Source: Prorocentrum cordatum
Lineage: Eukaryota; Sar; Dinophyceae; Prorocentrales; Prorocentraceae
Length of the DNA stretch: 40,000 nt
Direction of reading: 5' to 3'
Assembly (NCBI GenBank): GCA_963575745.1
Contig: CAUYUJ010004280.1
Span: 435,095-475,094, forward strand
Shown: positions 10,373 to 20,653 of the stretch, in pieces
Position numbering within the stretch: the first letter of the stretch is position 1
Layout: each line of letters starts with the position of its first letter
Position numbers and translations under genes: made by a program
Notes under the pieces: model-generated
Seen by the model: only the letters and a program-made list of their open reading frames with translations
Database searches by the model: none
What the model was told of the DNA's origin: nothing

Positions 10373-11870
10373 TCCAACACCAACCCCAGGTCCAGTAACA
10401 GCTGCAGCCCAAGCCCCAGCTCCAGCTCCAGCTCCAGCGCCCGCCCGGGCTCAGTCCTAGTTCCAGCTCCATTGCAGACCAAACCCCAGATCCAGAATCT
10501 AGCTCCAGCTCCAGCCCCAGGTCCAGCTCCAGCCCAGTCCCAGCTGCTGCCCAGCTCCAGCGCCGACCCCAGCCCCAGATCTTGCCTCAGCTCAGTTTCA
10601 GCATCAGGCTCCAGTCCCAGCTCCGGATTCAGCCGAGCTTCAGCCCCAGCTCCAGCCCCAACTCCAGCCCCAGCTCAAGCTCGAGGCCCAGTCCAGGTCC
10701 GTGTCCAGCTCTAGGTCCACGTCCAGCTTCTTGTTCAGCTCGAGCCCTAGCTCCAGCATCAGCTTAGCCTCCAGCTCCCGCTGCCGTTGCAGCCCGAGCG
10801 CCAGCTCCACCTTCAGCCCAGGTTCTGCTCCAGCGGCTGATCCAGCCCGATCTCGAGCCTCATCTCCAGCCCATCCCGATCCCAGCTCCAGCGCCAGATC
10901 CACCCCAAGCTCCAGCTCAAGCCCCAGCTCCAGCATCAGCCTAGCTCTAGCTCCAGCTCCATACCAGGTTCTCCAAGTCCAGATCGAGCCCCGGCTCCAG
11001 CTCTTGCTCCAGCGCTTCTCCAGATCCAGCCCCAGTTCCAGTCCAGATCCAGCTCCAGCTCCTGTCTCTCTTCAGCTCGGCCCACGTTCAGCTCCGGCCG
11101 CAGCCTCCGCTCCAGCATCTCAGCAACAGATTCAGGTCAGAACCCAGCTTCGCTCTAGCTCCATCTCCAGCACCAGCTTCCCTCCAGCCCCAGCTTCAGC
11201 CCAAGCCCAGCTCGAACTCCCCTCCGGCCCCAGCTCGAGCCCCAGCTCCAGGCCCAGTTCCAGCTCAAGCGTTCGGTCCAGATCTAGCGCCGCCCCAGGT
11301 TCAGCTCCAGGCTCAGGTTCAAGCTTCAGGTCCAGCGGCAGAGATCCAGCCTCCAGTCCAGCTACAGCCCCAGCCCCAGCTGCAGCTGCAGCTACAGCGG
11401 CAGCCCGAGCACCACCTCCAGCTCCAGCTGCATCCAAGGTTCAGATCCAGCCCCAGCTCGAGCCCCGGCTCGAGCTCCAGCCCAGCTCCAGCGTCAGCCC
11501 CAGCTCGAGATCCACTTCCACCCCGAACCCCAGCTACAGCATCAGCTCAGCTCATCTCAGCTCCAGGTCAGCTCCAGCTCGAGCCCCAGCTCAAAGCCCA
11601 TGCTCCAGCTTAAGCTCAGCTCAAGCTCCAGCTTCAGCTTCGCTTCGGTCCATCGCCAGTTCCAGGCCCCACCCTGGCTCAAGCCCAGATCCAGTTTAAA
11701 CCCCAGATGGAGCCTCAGCGTCAGATCCAGCCCCAGATCCAAGCTCAGCGCCAGCTCCAGCCCCAGCTTCTCCCCAGCTTCACCCCAGCTGAAGCCCAGC
11801 CCAAGCTTAGCTCGAGGCCCAGCTCTAGCCACAGCTCCAGGCCATGCCCTGGCTCCAGTTCCAGCCCACA
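10373..11870. repeat. Degenerate CAGCTC hexamer array, 1.5 kb
   Basis: Repeats of CAGCTC with variants CAGCCC, CAGATC and CAGTTC, mostly in blocks of 12 or 18. Ser/Pro-rich or Glu/Leu-rich open frames on both strands result from the 6-bp period and are not taken as genes. Confidence 0.9.
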
Positions 11871-11871
11871 T

Positions 11872-12946
11872 CCATTTCTTCCTTGATTCTCTTTCCTTCA
11901 GAAAAAGTCCTCCCTGTCGCACCCCGAGGCCAGTCGGAAGGGCGGCGTTTCGTTTGAGACTTCCATACCATTTGTGAGCCTGAAGCTTCAAAACTCGCAA
12001 CAGTGTCGCAGATGGAGGGTGGCTCTCGCCTTAGCGCCGCGCACATTCGTTCTAAAGCATTTGCAAGAGTTTCGCGGATTGAGGGCGGGTGGTTTTCAAT
12101 ATGTGGTTCTCGTCTTAGCGCCGCGCACGGTCATTTTAAAATAAGTGCAAGAGCTTCACGGATTCAGGGCGGGTGGTTTTCACAATGTGATTCTCGCCTT
12201 AGCGCCGCGCACAGTCGTCTTAAAACAAATGCAAGAGCTTCACGGATTGCGGGCGGGTGGTTTTCAAAATGTGGTTATCGTTTTAGCGCCGCGCGCATTC
12301 GTTTTAACAATATGCACCAGCTTCATGGACTAAGGGCGGGTGGTTTTCAATATGGGGTTCTCGCTTTAGCGCCGCGCATATTCTTTCCAAACAATTGCAC
12401 GAGCTCCACGGATTGAGGGCGGGTGGTTTTCAATATGTCATTATTGTCTTAAAGCCGCGCACACTCGTCATACACATTTGCAAGAATTTTGCAGTTCGAG
12501 GGCGTTTGTTTGAAACTGTGGTTCTCTCGTCAGCGCCGCGCTACTTCTTAGAAGCTGCGAGGTTTCGTGAACGTGCCAGATATGATGTTTTGGAACGAGT
12601 CAAGATTACTAGGGCGCAACAGTTACTTGCCTCGAGGTGTTGAAGTCTCAGGGATGGTGGCCTGGCACAAGTCAGGATCGTCAGGGCGCAACATTCAGGT
12701 TGACTCGTGGCGTTGAAATCTTGAGAATTGTGTTTTGGCACAATTCAGGATTTTCACACGGTTGTCCCCCAATAGGGCTTTTCCCCCAGTGGAAATGAAC
12801 CCGTGCAGGGGCCCATGAGGAGGGAGTTTGGAGAGAGGGTGCATCCCAACATCGTTGATGAGTCTTGGGTTTGTATTGGTCCTCCTGCTCCTTCTCCTCC
12901 TCCTCCTCCTCCTCCTCCTCCTCCTTCCTCCTTCTCCTCCTCCTAC
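11872..12946 (+). repeat. Composite repeat, copy 1 (84-bp minisatellite type)
   Basis: Order: a 5' block (TCCTCCCTGTCGCACCCCG, AGGCCAGTCGG, 11905-11990); seven units of about 84 bp (12003-12540), each with GAGGGCGGGTGGTTTTCA and TTAGCGCCGCGCAC; two or three repeats of about 70 bp around GGCACAA-TCAGGATCGTCAGGGCG (12570-12760); a conserved block (CCAATAGGGCTTTTCCCCC, TGGAAATGAACC, CATCGTTGATGAGTCTTGG, to 12880); then (TCC)n (12893-12946). Open frames across it are translations of the repeat. Confidence 0.8.
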
Positions 12947-12949
12947 AGT

Positions 12950-13398
12950 TCAAGCCTCAGATGCAGCCTCAGCGCCACATCCAGCCCCAGCCCAAGCTCC
13001 AGCCTTGTGGCTGATCGAATGCCTTCTTGCTCAAGCTCTGCTTGATGTCCACATTGGCATGCCCTATAGCTGCACAGCTTGGACTCAACAACACATGCTG
13101 TACATCCCAAGTTGCAGATCGCAATTCGCATGCTCCTGGTCAGAGCATGCCACGGCAAGGTTGGCGACGCAAATATTGCGTATAACTCTCAACTTGTCGG
13201 CAGTCGTATGTGTTTTCCAGTTGCGATTCCACACCTTGCAGCGACCCTCAAGGTTGACCGCTGCCAGTGGTCCAGAATCGGCCAATCTGGAGCGATTTGG
13301 AGATCGAAGCGCCGCCGATCGCTCGAGGTTGGACGATCCACGCGGTGTCGGAGACCAATGCGGAAGTCGCCGCGACAGAGCGTTGCTACGCAGAGCAT
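12950..13398. other. Intron sequence, no gene recognised
   Basis: No similarity or clear repeat apart from a few CAGCCC words at 12950-13005. Confidence 0.5.
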
Positions 13399-13547
13399 GG
13401 AGGAGGGAGAGGCAGGAGGGAGCGAGGAGGAGGAGAGGGAGGAGGAGGAGGAGGAGGAGGAGGAGGAGGAGGAGGAGGAGGGGAGGAGGAGGGAGGGGGA
13501 GGGAGGGAGAGAGGGAGGAAGGGAGGGAGGGAGGGAGAGGGAGGGAG
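13399..13547. repeat. (GGA)n / (GGGA)n array before an exon
   Basis: A GGA run, then GGGA repeats up to the AG acceptor of exon 13548-13600. Confidence 0.9.
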
Positions 13548-13600
13548 GCTTGCCTGCGCCAGGAGCTGGTGGCGGCGACCAGGAACGGCAAGCTGTTCCG
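13548..13600 (+). CDS. CFAP52: CFAP52-like micro-exon, 53 nt
   Basis: Seventeen codons plus two bases read ACLRQELVAATRNGKLF and then CG, which the first base of the next exon completes as Arg. Joined to the exon at 26630 it gives GKLFR-LLCSDL, the d-strand-to-next-blade transition expected in a WD40 propeller. Its acceptor AG is at 13546-13547 and its GT donor at 13601-13602. The 150 bases before the acceptor are almost pure purine (GGGA/GGA repeats), the opposite of a polypyrimidine tract. The frame stays open past the donor (CLPRRTRRSGG), so without the downstream match the donor could not be placed. Confidence 0.55.
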
Positions 13601-13662
13601 GTGCCTCCCCCGGCGAACCCGACGCTCGGGCGGTGCCGACCAGGATTTCCATAGGGGAACGC

Positions 13663-13837
13663 AAAGTGACATAAACATAAAAACTCGGAAGTCCGCGCGG
13701 ATTTCTCGGATCGGCGCTGGACCCCCCTCCCTGGCGCGCGGAGCGCCAGGGGCGGCGCCGGAGGCGCCGCTGGGTGGCCCCAGCGCCGATCCGAGAAATC
13801 CGCGCGGACCTCCGAGTTTTTGTGTTTATGCCACTTT
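13663..13837. mobile_element. 175-bp foldback element with 58-base arms
   Basis: Arms 13663-13720 and 13780-13837 are reverse complements with three mismatches. They contain AAAAACTCGGA, GTCCGCGCGGATTTCTCGG and ATCGGCGCTGG. The 59-base loop is itself palindromic and GC-rich (GGCGC repeats). Partial pairing (GAAC/GTTC) extends a few bases outwards. No target site duplication was identified, so a MITE origin is inferred from structure only. It lies 62 bases after the donor of the 53-nt exon. Confidence 0.6.
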
Positions 13838-13841
13838 TTGT

Positions 13842-14197
13842 TCGGCACCCACGGCCGCGAGAGCCTGACATGCTTCTCGCATCGTGGCAAACATCACGCC
13901 GGGGGATGCTTGGCCGTGTTCGGCCTCGAGGGGGCCCTCGCGGGGCCGTGTAGGGGCCGCGAAAAAGGAACACTCGTGATGTGAAGCTGGCCCTGGGTCG
14001 GATGGGGCTAGGACGAGGATGAATCCGTTCCAGAGCGTTTACGAACGCTGTCAGAGCGTTCTGGAACGCTCTGAGAAGGCCGCGGCGTCCGAGACATCCA
14101 CTAGAGCCGCCAGGCCTCAGAGATTCCTGCTTTTCCTTGTCCGGATTTATCCTCGCCCTGGTTTCGCTTCATCCTACGGGCCCAGACCCCCGACGTC
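13842..14197. other. Intron sequence with small palindrome
   Basis: GTTCCAGAGCGTT and AGCGTTCTGGAAC (14026-14072) can pair; nothing else seen. Confidence 0.5.
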
Positions 14198-14370
14198 ATG
14201 ATTTTTTCATGACGCGACCCCCAGAGGTCCAGACCCATTCCCCGGGACCGGTTTTTCATCCCGAGTCGTTTTTTGACGGTCCCGAGGCCCGGTAAGGGCC
14301 CTCAGAGGCCGAAAATTAGGAAAAACCTCCCGTCGTGATTTTTTCATGACTCGAGGAGGTCTGGGGGGAA
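14198..14370 (+). repeat. GACGGTCC element, copy B
   Basis: About 170 bp bounded by the hairpin words TCATGATTTTTTCATGA at 14198-14216 and GTCGTGATTTTTTCATGAC at 14331-14349. The interior holds CCGGTTTTTCATC, GAGTCGTTTTTTGACGG, TCCCGAGGCCC, GGTAA, GGGCC and GAGGCCGAAAA. GGCCC-GGTAA-GGGCC can form a small stem-loop. No coding function is visible. Confidence 0.75.
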
Positions 14371-14553
14371 AGGGCCGGGGCTTCCCGGGGCCGCGCGTGG
14401 GCAAACATCCAAGGCGCCGCAGGTCCGGGAGAGCAGCCCCCCCTCACGAGGCGCAGAGGGCTCTCCGCAAGTGGGCACAGCACTCGAGGCGGCTTGTGAA
14501 AGAGCTGGGGGCACCGTGGGCCCCGGGGCCGCCCATGGCTCCGAGGGCAACAA

Positions 14554-14725
14554 CCCCAGACATGATGGCGTCGTAAAAAAATCAGGACGGGAGGTTCTTC
14601 GCTACTTTCGGCCCCGGGGGGCCCTCGCCGGGCCTCGGGACCGTCAGAAAACGAGTCGGGACGAAAAACCGGCCCCGGGGAAAGGGTCTGGACTTGCGGG
14701 GACGCCGTCCTGAAAAAATCAGGAC
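14554..14725 (-). repeat. GACGGTCC element, copy C (inverted)
   Basis: Almost exact reverse complement of 14918-15089. Its ends are GTCGTAAAAAAATCAGGAC and GTCCTGAAAAAATCAGGAC. Confidence 0.8.
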
Positions 14726-14917
14726 ATGTACGCGGTTTGTTTCCGCCGAATTGCGTTTGAACGCGGAGGTTCGTGCACGCTAGACCGCGGAGGGCGTACA
14801 TGTACACAGGTCGTTGCTCGCTCACTGGCCGCCCGCGGCCGATGCCTCGGTCAGGGCTCCAGTGGGCCCAGCACGGAGCGACAAGCTGGGGGCACCCGGG
14901 GGCCCCAGACATGCGAC

Positions 14918-15089
14918 GTCCTGATTTTTTCAGGACGGCGTCCCCGCAAGTCCAGACCCTTTCCCCGGGGCCGGTTTTTCGTCACGACTCGTTTTCTGAC
15001 GGTCCCGAGGCCCGGCGAGGGCCCCCCGGGGCCGAAAGTAGCGAAAAACTTCCCGTCCTGATTTTTTTACGACGCCATCATGTCTGGGG
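14918..15089 (+). repeat. GACGGTCC element, copy D
   Basis: 172-bp partner of copy C with only a few differences, starting GTCCTGATTTTTTCAGGAC. The core reads TTTTCTGACGGTCCCGAGG and CCCGGCGAGGGCCCCCCGG. The 192-base spacer to copy C holds a small palindrome, ATGTACGC...GCGTACAT. Confidence 0.8.
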
Positions 15090-15924
15090 CCAGGACCCCC
15101 GCCCCAGACCTCCAGCAGCGCCTCGAGCAGCCCAGGGCGTGCGGGCGTCTCGCAGTGCGCGGCCGATCCTTGGGGGCCCTCGCCGGGCCCCCGGGGCCGG
15201 CAGCGGCGACTCGCGAGCGAGGAGCGGGCCTTGGGAAAGAAGACAAGCTACAGAGCGCGCTCGTGGCGCACTTCTCACTAAGAGGGCGGCCCCGGCCTCG
15301 AGCTACCCCCCCCTTCCCTTGGAAAGGAGGGGGGGGGGCAGCCAGGGGACCCCGCATCGAGAGACTCAAGGACGTTGGAGGTCGGGGTCTTGCCATCGAC
15401 CTGGGCTCGGCCAGGCCGGTCTGCCCCGCTGATCCGCCATGGCCTGGAGCCGGGCGACCAGGCGCTCGATCCGTGGAGCGCATGCCCCGCGCCACTAAGA
15501 GAGGTCCTGCCAGACCGGCCAGGCCGGAAGCCGGAAGCCCCGGACTTCTTACGTCTTGGCGGAAGTTGGGGAGCTCCGGAGGAGGTTTGTCGCCGTGTTC
15601 GACGTGCTGGGGGCCGTCTGGGACATGGATCCCCCGAGCGCCCCGCGCCGGAGGAGGCGGGCCTACCTGGCCGGGCCAGAACCCACAAGATGTCCGACGT
15701 CCTGAGAAAAACGAATTCTCCTGGCGAAGGGCTTGACCGCATGCACTTGTGGGTGCCGCGGTTGTGAGTATCGCAGTATCGCCTTCGGTGGATCTCCTTC
15801 TGGCGCCACGAAGCGTGTGAAGGGTGTGCCCCATGAGGCGGCGCCGCCATGCGGGCGATCCCACTGGGGCCTGAGGTGGAGCTCCCTGTGGGGCCACAAC
15901 ACGTGTGCGGAGTGGCCCACAGCG
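15090..15924. other. Intron sequence, no gene recognised
   Basis: GC-rich, open in several frames. TGTTCGACGTGCTGGGGGCC near 15595 may be a remnant of the GACGGTCC element. No coding family recognised. Confidence 0.45.
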
Positions 15925-17245
15925 GGGGGTGACGCCCACACGTGTGCTGCCCCACTAGGGGCTCTCATGCGGAGCCCCCTGCGGGGGAAGGGGTGTGCCG
16001 AATCGAGCGTGACGCCCACACGCGGGCTGCGCCAGTGGGACCTCAGGCGGAGCTCCCTGTGGGGCCACGAACCGTGTGAGGGGTGTGCCGGAACGGGGGT
16101 GCCGCCCACATGCGAGCTGCGTGATTGGGGCCTTGGGTGGAGCTCCCTACGGGGCCACGAAACGTGTGAGGGGTGTGCCGAATCGAGCGTGACGCCCACA
16201 TGCGAGCTGCGCTGGTAGAACTTTAGGTGAGCTCCCTGTGGGGCCTCGAAGCGTGTGAGGTGTGTGTGTGTGCGCCTTAACAGAGGTGATGCCCACGTGC
16301 GGGCTGCGCCAGTGGGACCTTAGGCGGCGCCCCCTGTGGGGCCGCGAACCGTGTGGAGGGGTGTGCCGAAACGGGGGTGGCGCCTACAGGCGGAGCTCCC
16401 TGTGGGGTCACGAACCGTATGAGGGGTGTGCCGAAACGGGGGTGACGCCCACATGCGCACATGCGGGCTGCGCCCGTGGGACCTTACCTGGAGCTCTCTA
16501 TGGGGCCACGAAACGTGTGAGGGGTGTGCCGAAACGGGGGCGGCGCCCACATGCGGGCTGCGCCCCTGGGACCTTACGCGGTCAGGCGGAGCTCCTTGCT
16601 GGGCTACGCATCGTGTGAGGCGTGCGCCGAATCGAGCGTGACGCCCACATGCGGGCTGCGCCAGTGGGACCTTGGGTAAAGCTCCTTGTGAGGCCACGAA
16701 CCGTGTGAGGGGTGTGACGAAACTGGGGTGACGCCTATATGCGGGCTGCGCCACTGGGGCCTACAGGCGGAGCTCCCTATGAGGCCACGAAACATGTAGA
16801 GGGGTGTGCCTAATCGAGCGTGACGCCCACATGCGGGCTGCGCCAGTGGGACCTCAGGCGGAGCTCCCTGTTGGGCCACGAACCGTGTGAGGGGTGTGCC
16901 GAAACTGGGGTGACGCCCACATGCGGGCTGCGTGATTGGGGCCTTGGGTGGAGCTCCCTATGGGGCCACGAAACATGTAGAGGGGTGTGCCTAATCGAGC
17001 GTGACGCCCACATGCGGGCTGCGCCAGTGGGACCTTAAGCGGAGCTCCCTGTTAGTCCACGACTGTGTGAGGGGTGTGCCAGAACGGGAGTGACGCCCAC
17101 ATACGGGCTGCGTGATTGGGGCCTTGGGTGCAGCTCCCTATGGGGCCACGAACCTTGTAAATGGTGTGTCGAAACGAGCGTGACGCCCACATGAGGGCTA
17201 CGTCGGCGGAGCCTCCGCTGGAGCTCCACACTGGACCACGAAACG
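15925..17245. repeat. 91-bp tandem satellite, about 15 units
   Basis: Period 89-92 bp, marked by GTGACGCCCACATGCGGG, then CTGCG, GGAGCTCCCT and GGCCACGAA. In 16620-17190 two monomer types alternate: one starts AATCGAGCGTGACG with GCCAGTGGGACC, the other AAACTGGGGTGACG with GTGATTGGGGCC. This makes a dimer of about 182 bp. The array borders directly on a (GAT)n array. Confidence 0.85.
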
Positions 17246-17274
17246 CGTTAAGGGGTGTGCCAGCGATCAGAATG

Positions 17275-18418
<1,144 letters not shown>

Positions 18419-18479
18419 GTGAGACGAGGGGACAGCGGGAGGAGTGACGCGGGGCGCTGTCTCTTCAAAACGAGGGCCC

Positions 18480-18630
18480 AACACAGGATGGTTGGCAAGA
18501 AGACGGATTTGTTTTTGCTGTTTTCGACGTCTGGGGGCCGTTTTCGGGCTCCGAGACCGTCAAAGAACCATGCGAGGCGAAATACTGGTCCCCGGGAAAG
18601 TGTCGAGGGGTCTGGGGGCCGCGGTTTGCA
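18480..18630 (-). repeat. GACGGTCC element, copy E (diverged)
   Basis: On the minus strand it reads CTTTCCCGGGGACCAG, then GTTCTTTGACGGTC, TCGGAGCCCG and GTCGAAAACAGCAAAAAC, in the same order as copies B and D. Confidence 0.6.
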
Positions 18631-19014
18631 CAAGTCACGGCAGCGGACCTCTGGGTCAGGGTCTATTCTCTCGGGGCACCGCCGATGCGACGACCGGGCC
18701 TCGGCAGGGTCGCTCTCTGACCCGTCGACCCACCAGGTTCAGGGCCAGGCTCGGCTCTTTAGAGGACCCTCTCCTCCTCCGACGCCCCCGGTGATCTCGA
18801 CCCCTTCCCCTGCGGCCAGCTTGTCGTCCGTCCCTGCACCGCCCGCGCCGGTGCCGCCGCCTGCGCCGAGGCGGCGCGAGCCTGCCGAGCGTCCCTCGCT
18901 CGCGAGCTCGGGCTCGGCGCATGCCCGCGCGCACCAGCACTGCGCACCCCGCCGCGGGCTCCCGGGCAGTCTGTGCAGGCATCCTCAGCCGTTTTTCCGA
19001 GCATCTTCCTCAGG

Positions 19015-19222
19015 GGCAACGATATTGGGGGGGGATAGGCATAGGGGGGGATGCATCGACCCCCAATCGCTACGCCGATCGCCGGTAGGGGCCCGATAGC
19101 CCCAACCTGCCCAGGAAGGTGCGGACTCGCTTCCAGAGGCTTCTCGCCGATCTATCGGCGATGTGTCGCCGATGCCAGGTCGATGCATCCCCCCAAATGC
19201 CAGTCCCCCCCTATCGTTGCCC
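19015..19222. mobile_element. 208-bp foldback element next to the LINE
   Basis: Arms 19015-19060 and 19178-19222 pair as GGCAACGATA, a G-run, GGCAT, a G-run and GGATGCATCGACC against their complement, with a few mismatches. Weaker pairing of GATCGCCG/CGGCGAT continues inward. The central 117 bases have no gene. No target site duplication was found. Confidence 0.5.
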
Positions 19223-19398
19223 CCCAATCCTGGCCGAGAACGACGGCGAATTGACCGCCACGCCTGCTTGTGGCGACCCCCTGCTCTGAGGGGGAACCCT
19301 GCTGCGAGAGGCCGCCCAAATGCAGAGGCGGGAAGTTCCACACCACCACCGCCTGGGGCATCGATCTTCTGGGACCTCGGCTGTGGGCGGATATGGAT

Positions 19399-19412
19399 AT
19401 ATTTGGCCCCCC
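19399..19412. repeat. Target site duplication, left copy
   Basis: ATATTTGGCCCCCC, identical to 24483-24496; it directly precedes the spliced leader. Confidence 0.9.
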
Positions 19413-19434
19413 TCCGTAGCCATTCTGGCTCAAG
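19413..19434 (+). other. Dinoflagellate spliced leader at the LINE 5' end
   Basis: The 22 bases read TCCGTAGCCATT then CTGGCTCAAG. The canonical leader is DCCGTAGCCATT then TTGGCTCAAG (D = A, G or T), so 21 of 22 match, with T to C at position 13. The leader is added to dinoflagellate mRNAs by trans-splicing and is not normally encoded beside genes. Finding it flush against a target site duplication shows that the reverse-transcribed RNA was a capped, trans-spliced transcript. No second leader was found in the window. Confidence 0.92.
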
Positions 19435-19528
19435 GGTCCTCAAGGGCTCGAGCTAAAACGTAAGTCTACATCCAGTTTTGCATCGCAAGCTTTAGTCTTC
19501 GGCGGTTCCAAGACTAACCCGCCTTCCG

Positions 19529-20653
19529 ATGTCAGGATGGGGACGCAATACGCGTGGCCAGGGCGCGGTGTGGCCTGCCGGCCATCCCGCCAACGGGGCC
19601 GGCGGCGGCCATGGTGGCAGTGGCTCGCCTTCTACATCGGAGTGGAAACGCGACCTTGCGGGACAATGGTATTATGTCGGGTCCCGCCAGAAGAACACCG
19701 AGAAGAAGCTGTGGACGTGCTCAGGGTGCCAGTCCACCAACTTCAGCAAGCACGCTTGCTCCACGTGCGGGATGCGGCGGTCTTGGGCGGATGCAGTGAA
19801 AGGGTCACTCCACACGCCTCCGACGTCGCACAGCGGCCCCACGACGACCTCTACGAGTGCCCGCCCTGGCGGCAATCTGGTTCAGCAGCAACTCGAACTC
19901 GTTGCGGAGAAGCTGGCGCAAGGGGCTGGCGTGGCACCCGTGGCTCCCTCGCCCTCACCTCCGTCGGCGGCGCCGCCCACCGAACACCTCCAGGAGGAGG
20001 CGTCGGCGACCAAGAACGAGTTGATCGAGTCCGTCAAGCAGCTCGAGGCCACTCTTCAGGCGATGCCGAAGGACCCGTCGCTCGAGCTGGCGCGCGGCCA
20101 GATCCAGCAGCAGCTCGACGCACGCCGCAAGCAGATTGGCGACCTCCGCCCATTGGGCAAGCGCCTCGATGGGGCCCGCGCGGCCCTCGAGCGCGCACGC
20201 GCTCGCCAGGCCACGGCCGAGGATGGCCTCAAGCTGGCGCAGCAGACAGTTGCGACGGCTCGCGAGGAGGTTGCCAAGATCACCCAGGAGGTGGCCGAGC
20301 TCGAGAAGCAGGTCGCGCAGCCTCCGCCTCCGAGTCAGGACACGCTGGGCGGTCTCACGGCCCAGCTCCAGGCCGCAGTGCAGGACTTAGCGAAGCTCGG
20401 TTCTGTCTCTCCCGAGGCCATCGCCGAGGCGCAGTCCCAGTCAGAAACCATCATCTCGAAGTTCAGGGCCACCTTGGCCAATGCAGTGCAGACGACCTCC
20501 CACCGGATGCACGGCAAGCAGCCGCCGACTCCCCTGAATGCGCGCCATCGTGGGAAGCAGCCTCCCAAGCGCTTCATCCACGACTACTTCACCCCCCAGA
20601 GCAAGCAGGCGAAAGTTTTTCAGCCGGGGGACGACGACATCAGCGACATGTGA
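19529..20653 (+). CDS. LINE ORF1: RanBP2-type zinc finger plus coiled-coil protein, 374 aa
   Basis: The start is the first ATG after the spliced leader, 94 nt downstream. Residues 1-40 are Gly-rich and low in complexity. Residues 62-80 form a RanBP2-type zinc finger: W62-T-C64-x2-C67-x3-N71-x5-C77-x2-C80. Known fingers of this class bind single-stranded RNA or ubiquitin. Residues 81-152 are Pro/Ser/Thr-rich linker. Residues 153-265 are heptad-like and rich in Glu, Lys, Gln, Ala and Leu, a strong coiled-coil candidate. The tail is basic. By analogy with ORF1 proteins of other LINEs (coiled-coil trimer plus RNA binding), it probably packages the element RNA; this is inference. The last codons ATG-TGA overlap the ORF2 frame. 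Confidence 0.85.
   Translation: MSGWGRNTRGQGAVWPAGHPANGAGGGHGGSGSPSTSEWKRDLAGQWYYVGSRQKNTEKKLWTCSGCQSTNFSKHACSTCGMRRSWADAVKGSLHTPPTSHSGPTTTSTSARPGGNLVQQQLELVAEKLAQGAGVAPVAPSPSPPSAAPPTEHLQEEASATKNELIESVKQLEATLQAMPKDPSLELARGQIQQQLDARRKQIGDLRPLGKRLDGARAALERARARQATAEDGLKLAQQTVATAREEVAKITQEVAELEKQVAQPPPPSQDTLGGLTAQLQAAVQDLAKLGSVSPEAIAEAQSQSETIISKFRATLANAVQTTSHRMHGKQPPTPLNARHRGKQPPKRFIHDYFTPQSKQAKVFQPGDDDISDM

Noticed and set aside
10701-11699. 332-codon Ser/Pro-rich frame and opposing Glu/Leu-rich frames
   Set aside because: Pure consequence of the CAGCTC hexamer array.
12003-12540. Regularly spaced 84-bp units resembling a CRISPR array
   Set aside because: The units are repeated along their whole length with no unique spacers, and the host is eukaryotic.
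13601-13660. Longer version of the 53-nt exon continuing to a GA donor near 13643
   Set aside because: Only the GT donor at 13601 gives the phase needed by exon 26630 and restores the propeller strand GKLFR-LLCSDL.
15375-15767. Open frames in the GC-rich section 15090-15770
   Set aside because: Several frames are open on both strands, there is no family similarity, and the section borders on repeat copies.
19537-20649. N-terminal 371 codons of the long frame leading into ORF2
   Set aside because: The overlapping ORF1 frame has the zinc finger and coiled coil; this frame looks like its shadow (Arg/Gly/Ala-rich, no motif). Its openness is reported as a finding, not as a protein.
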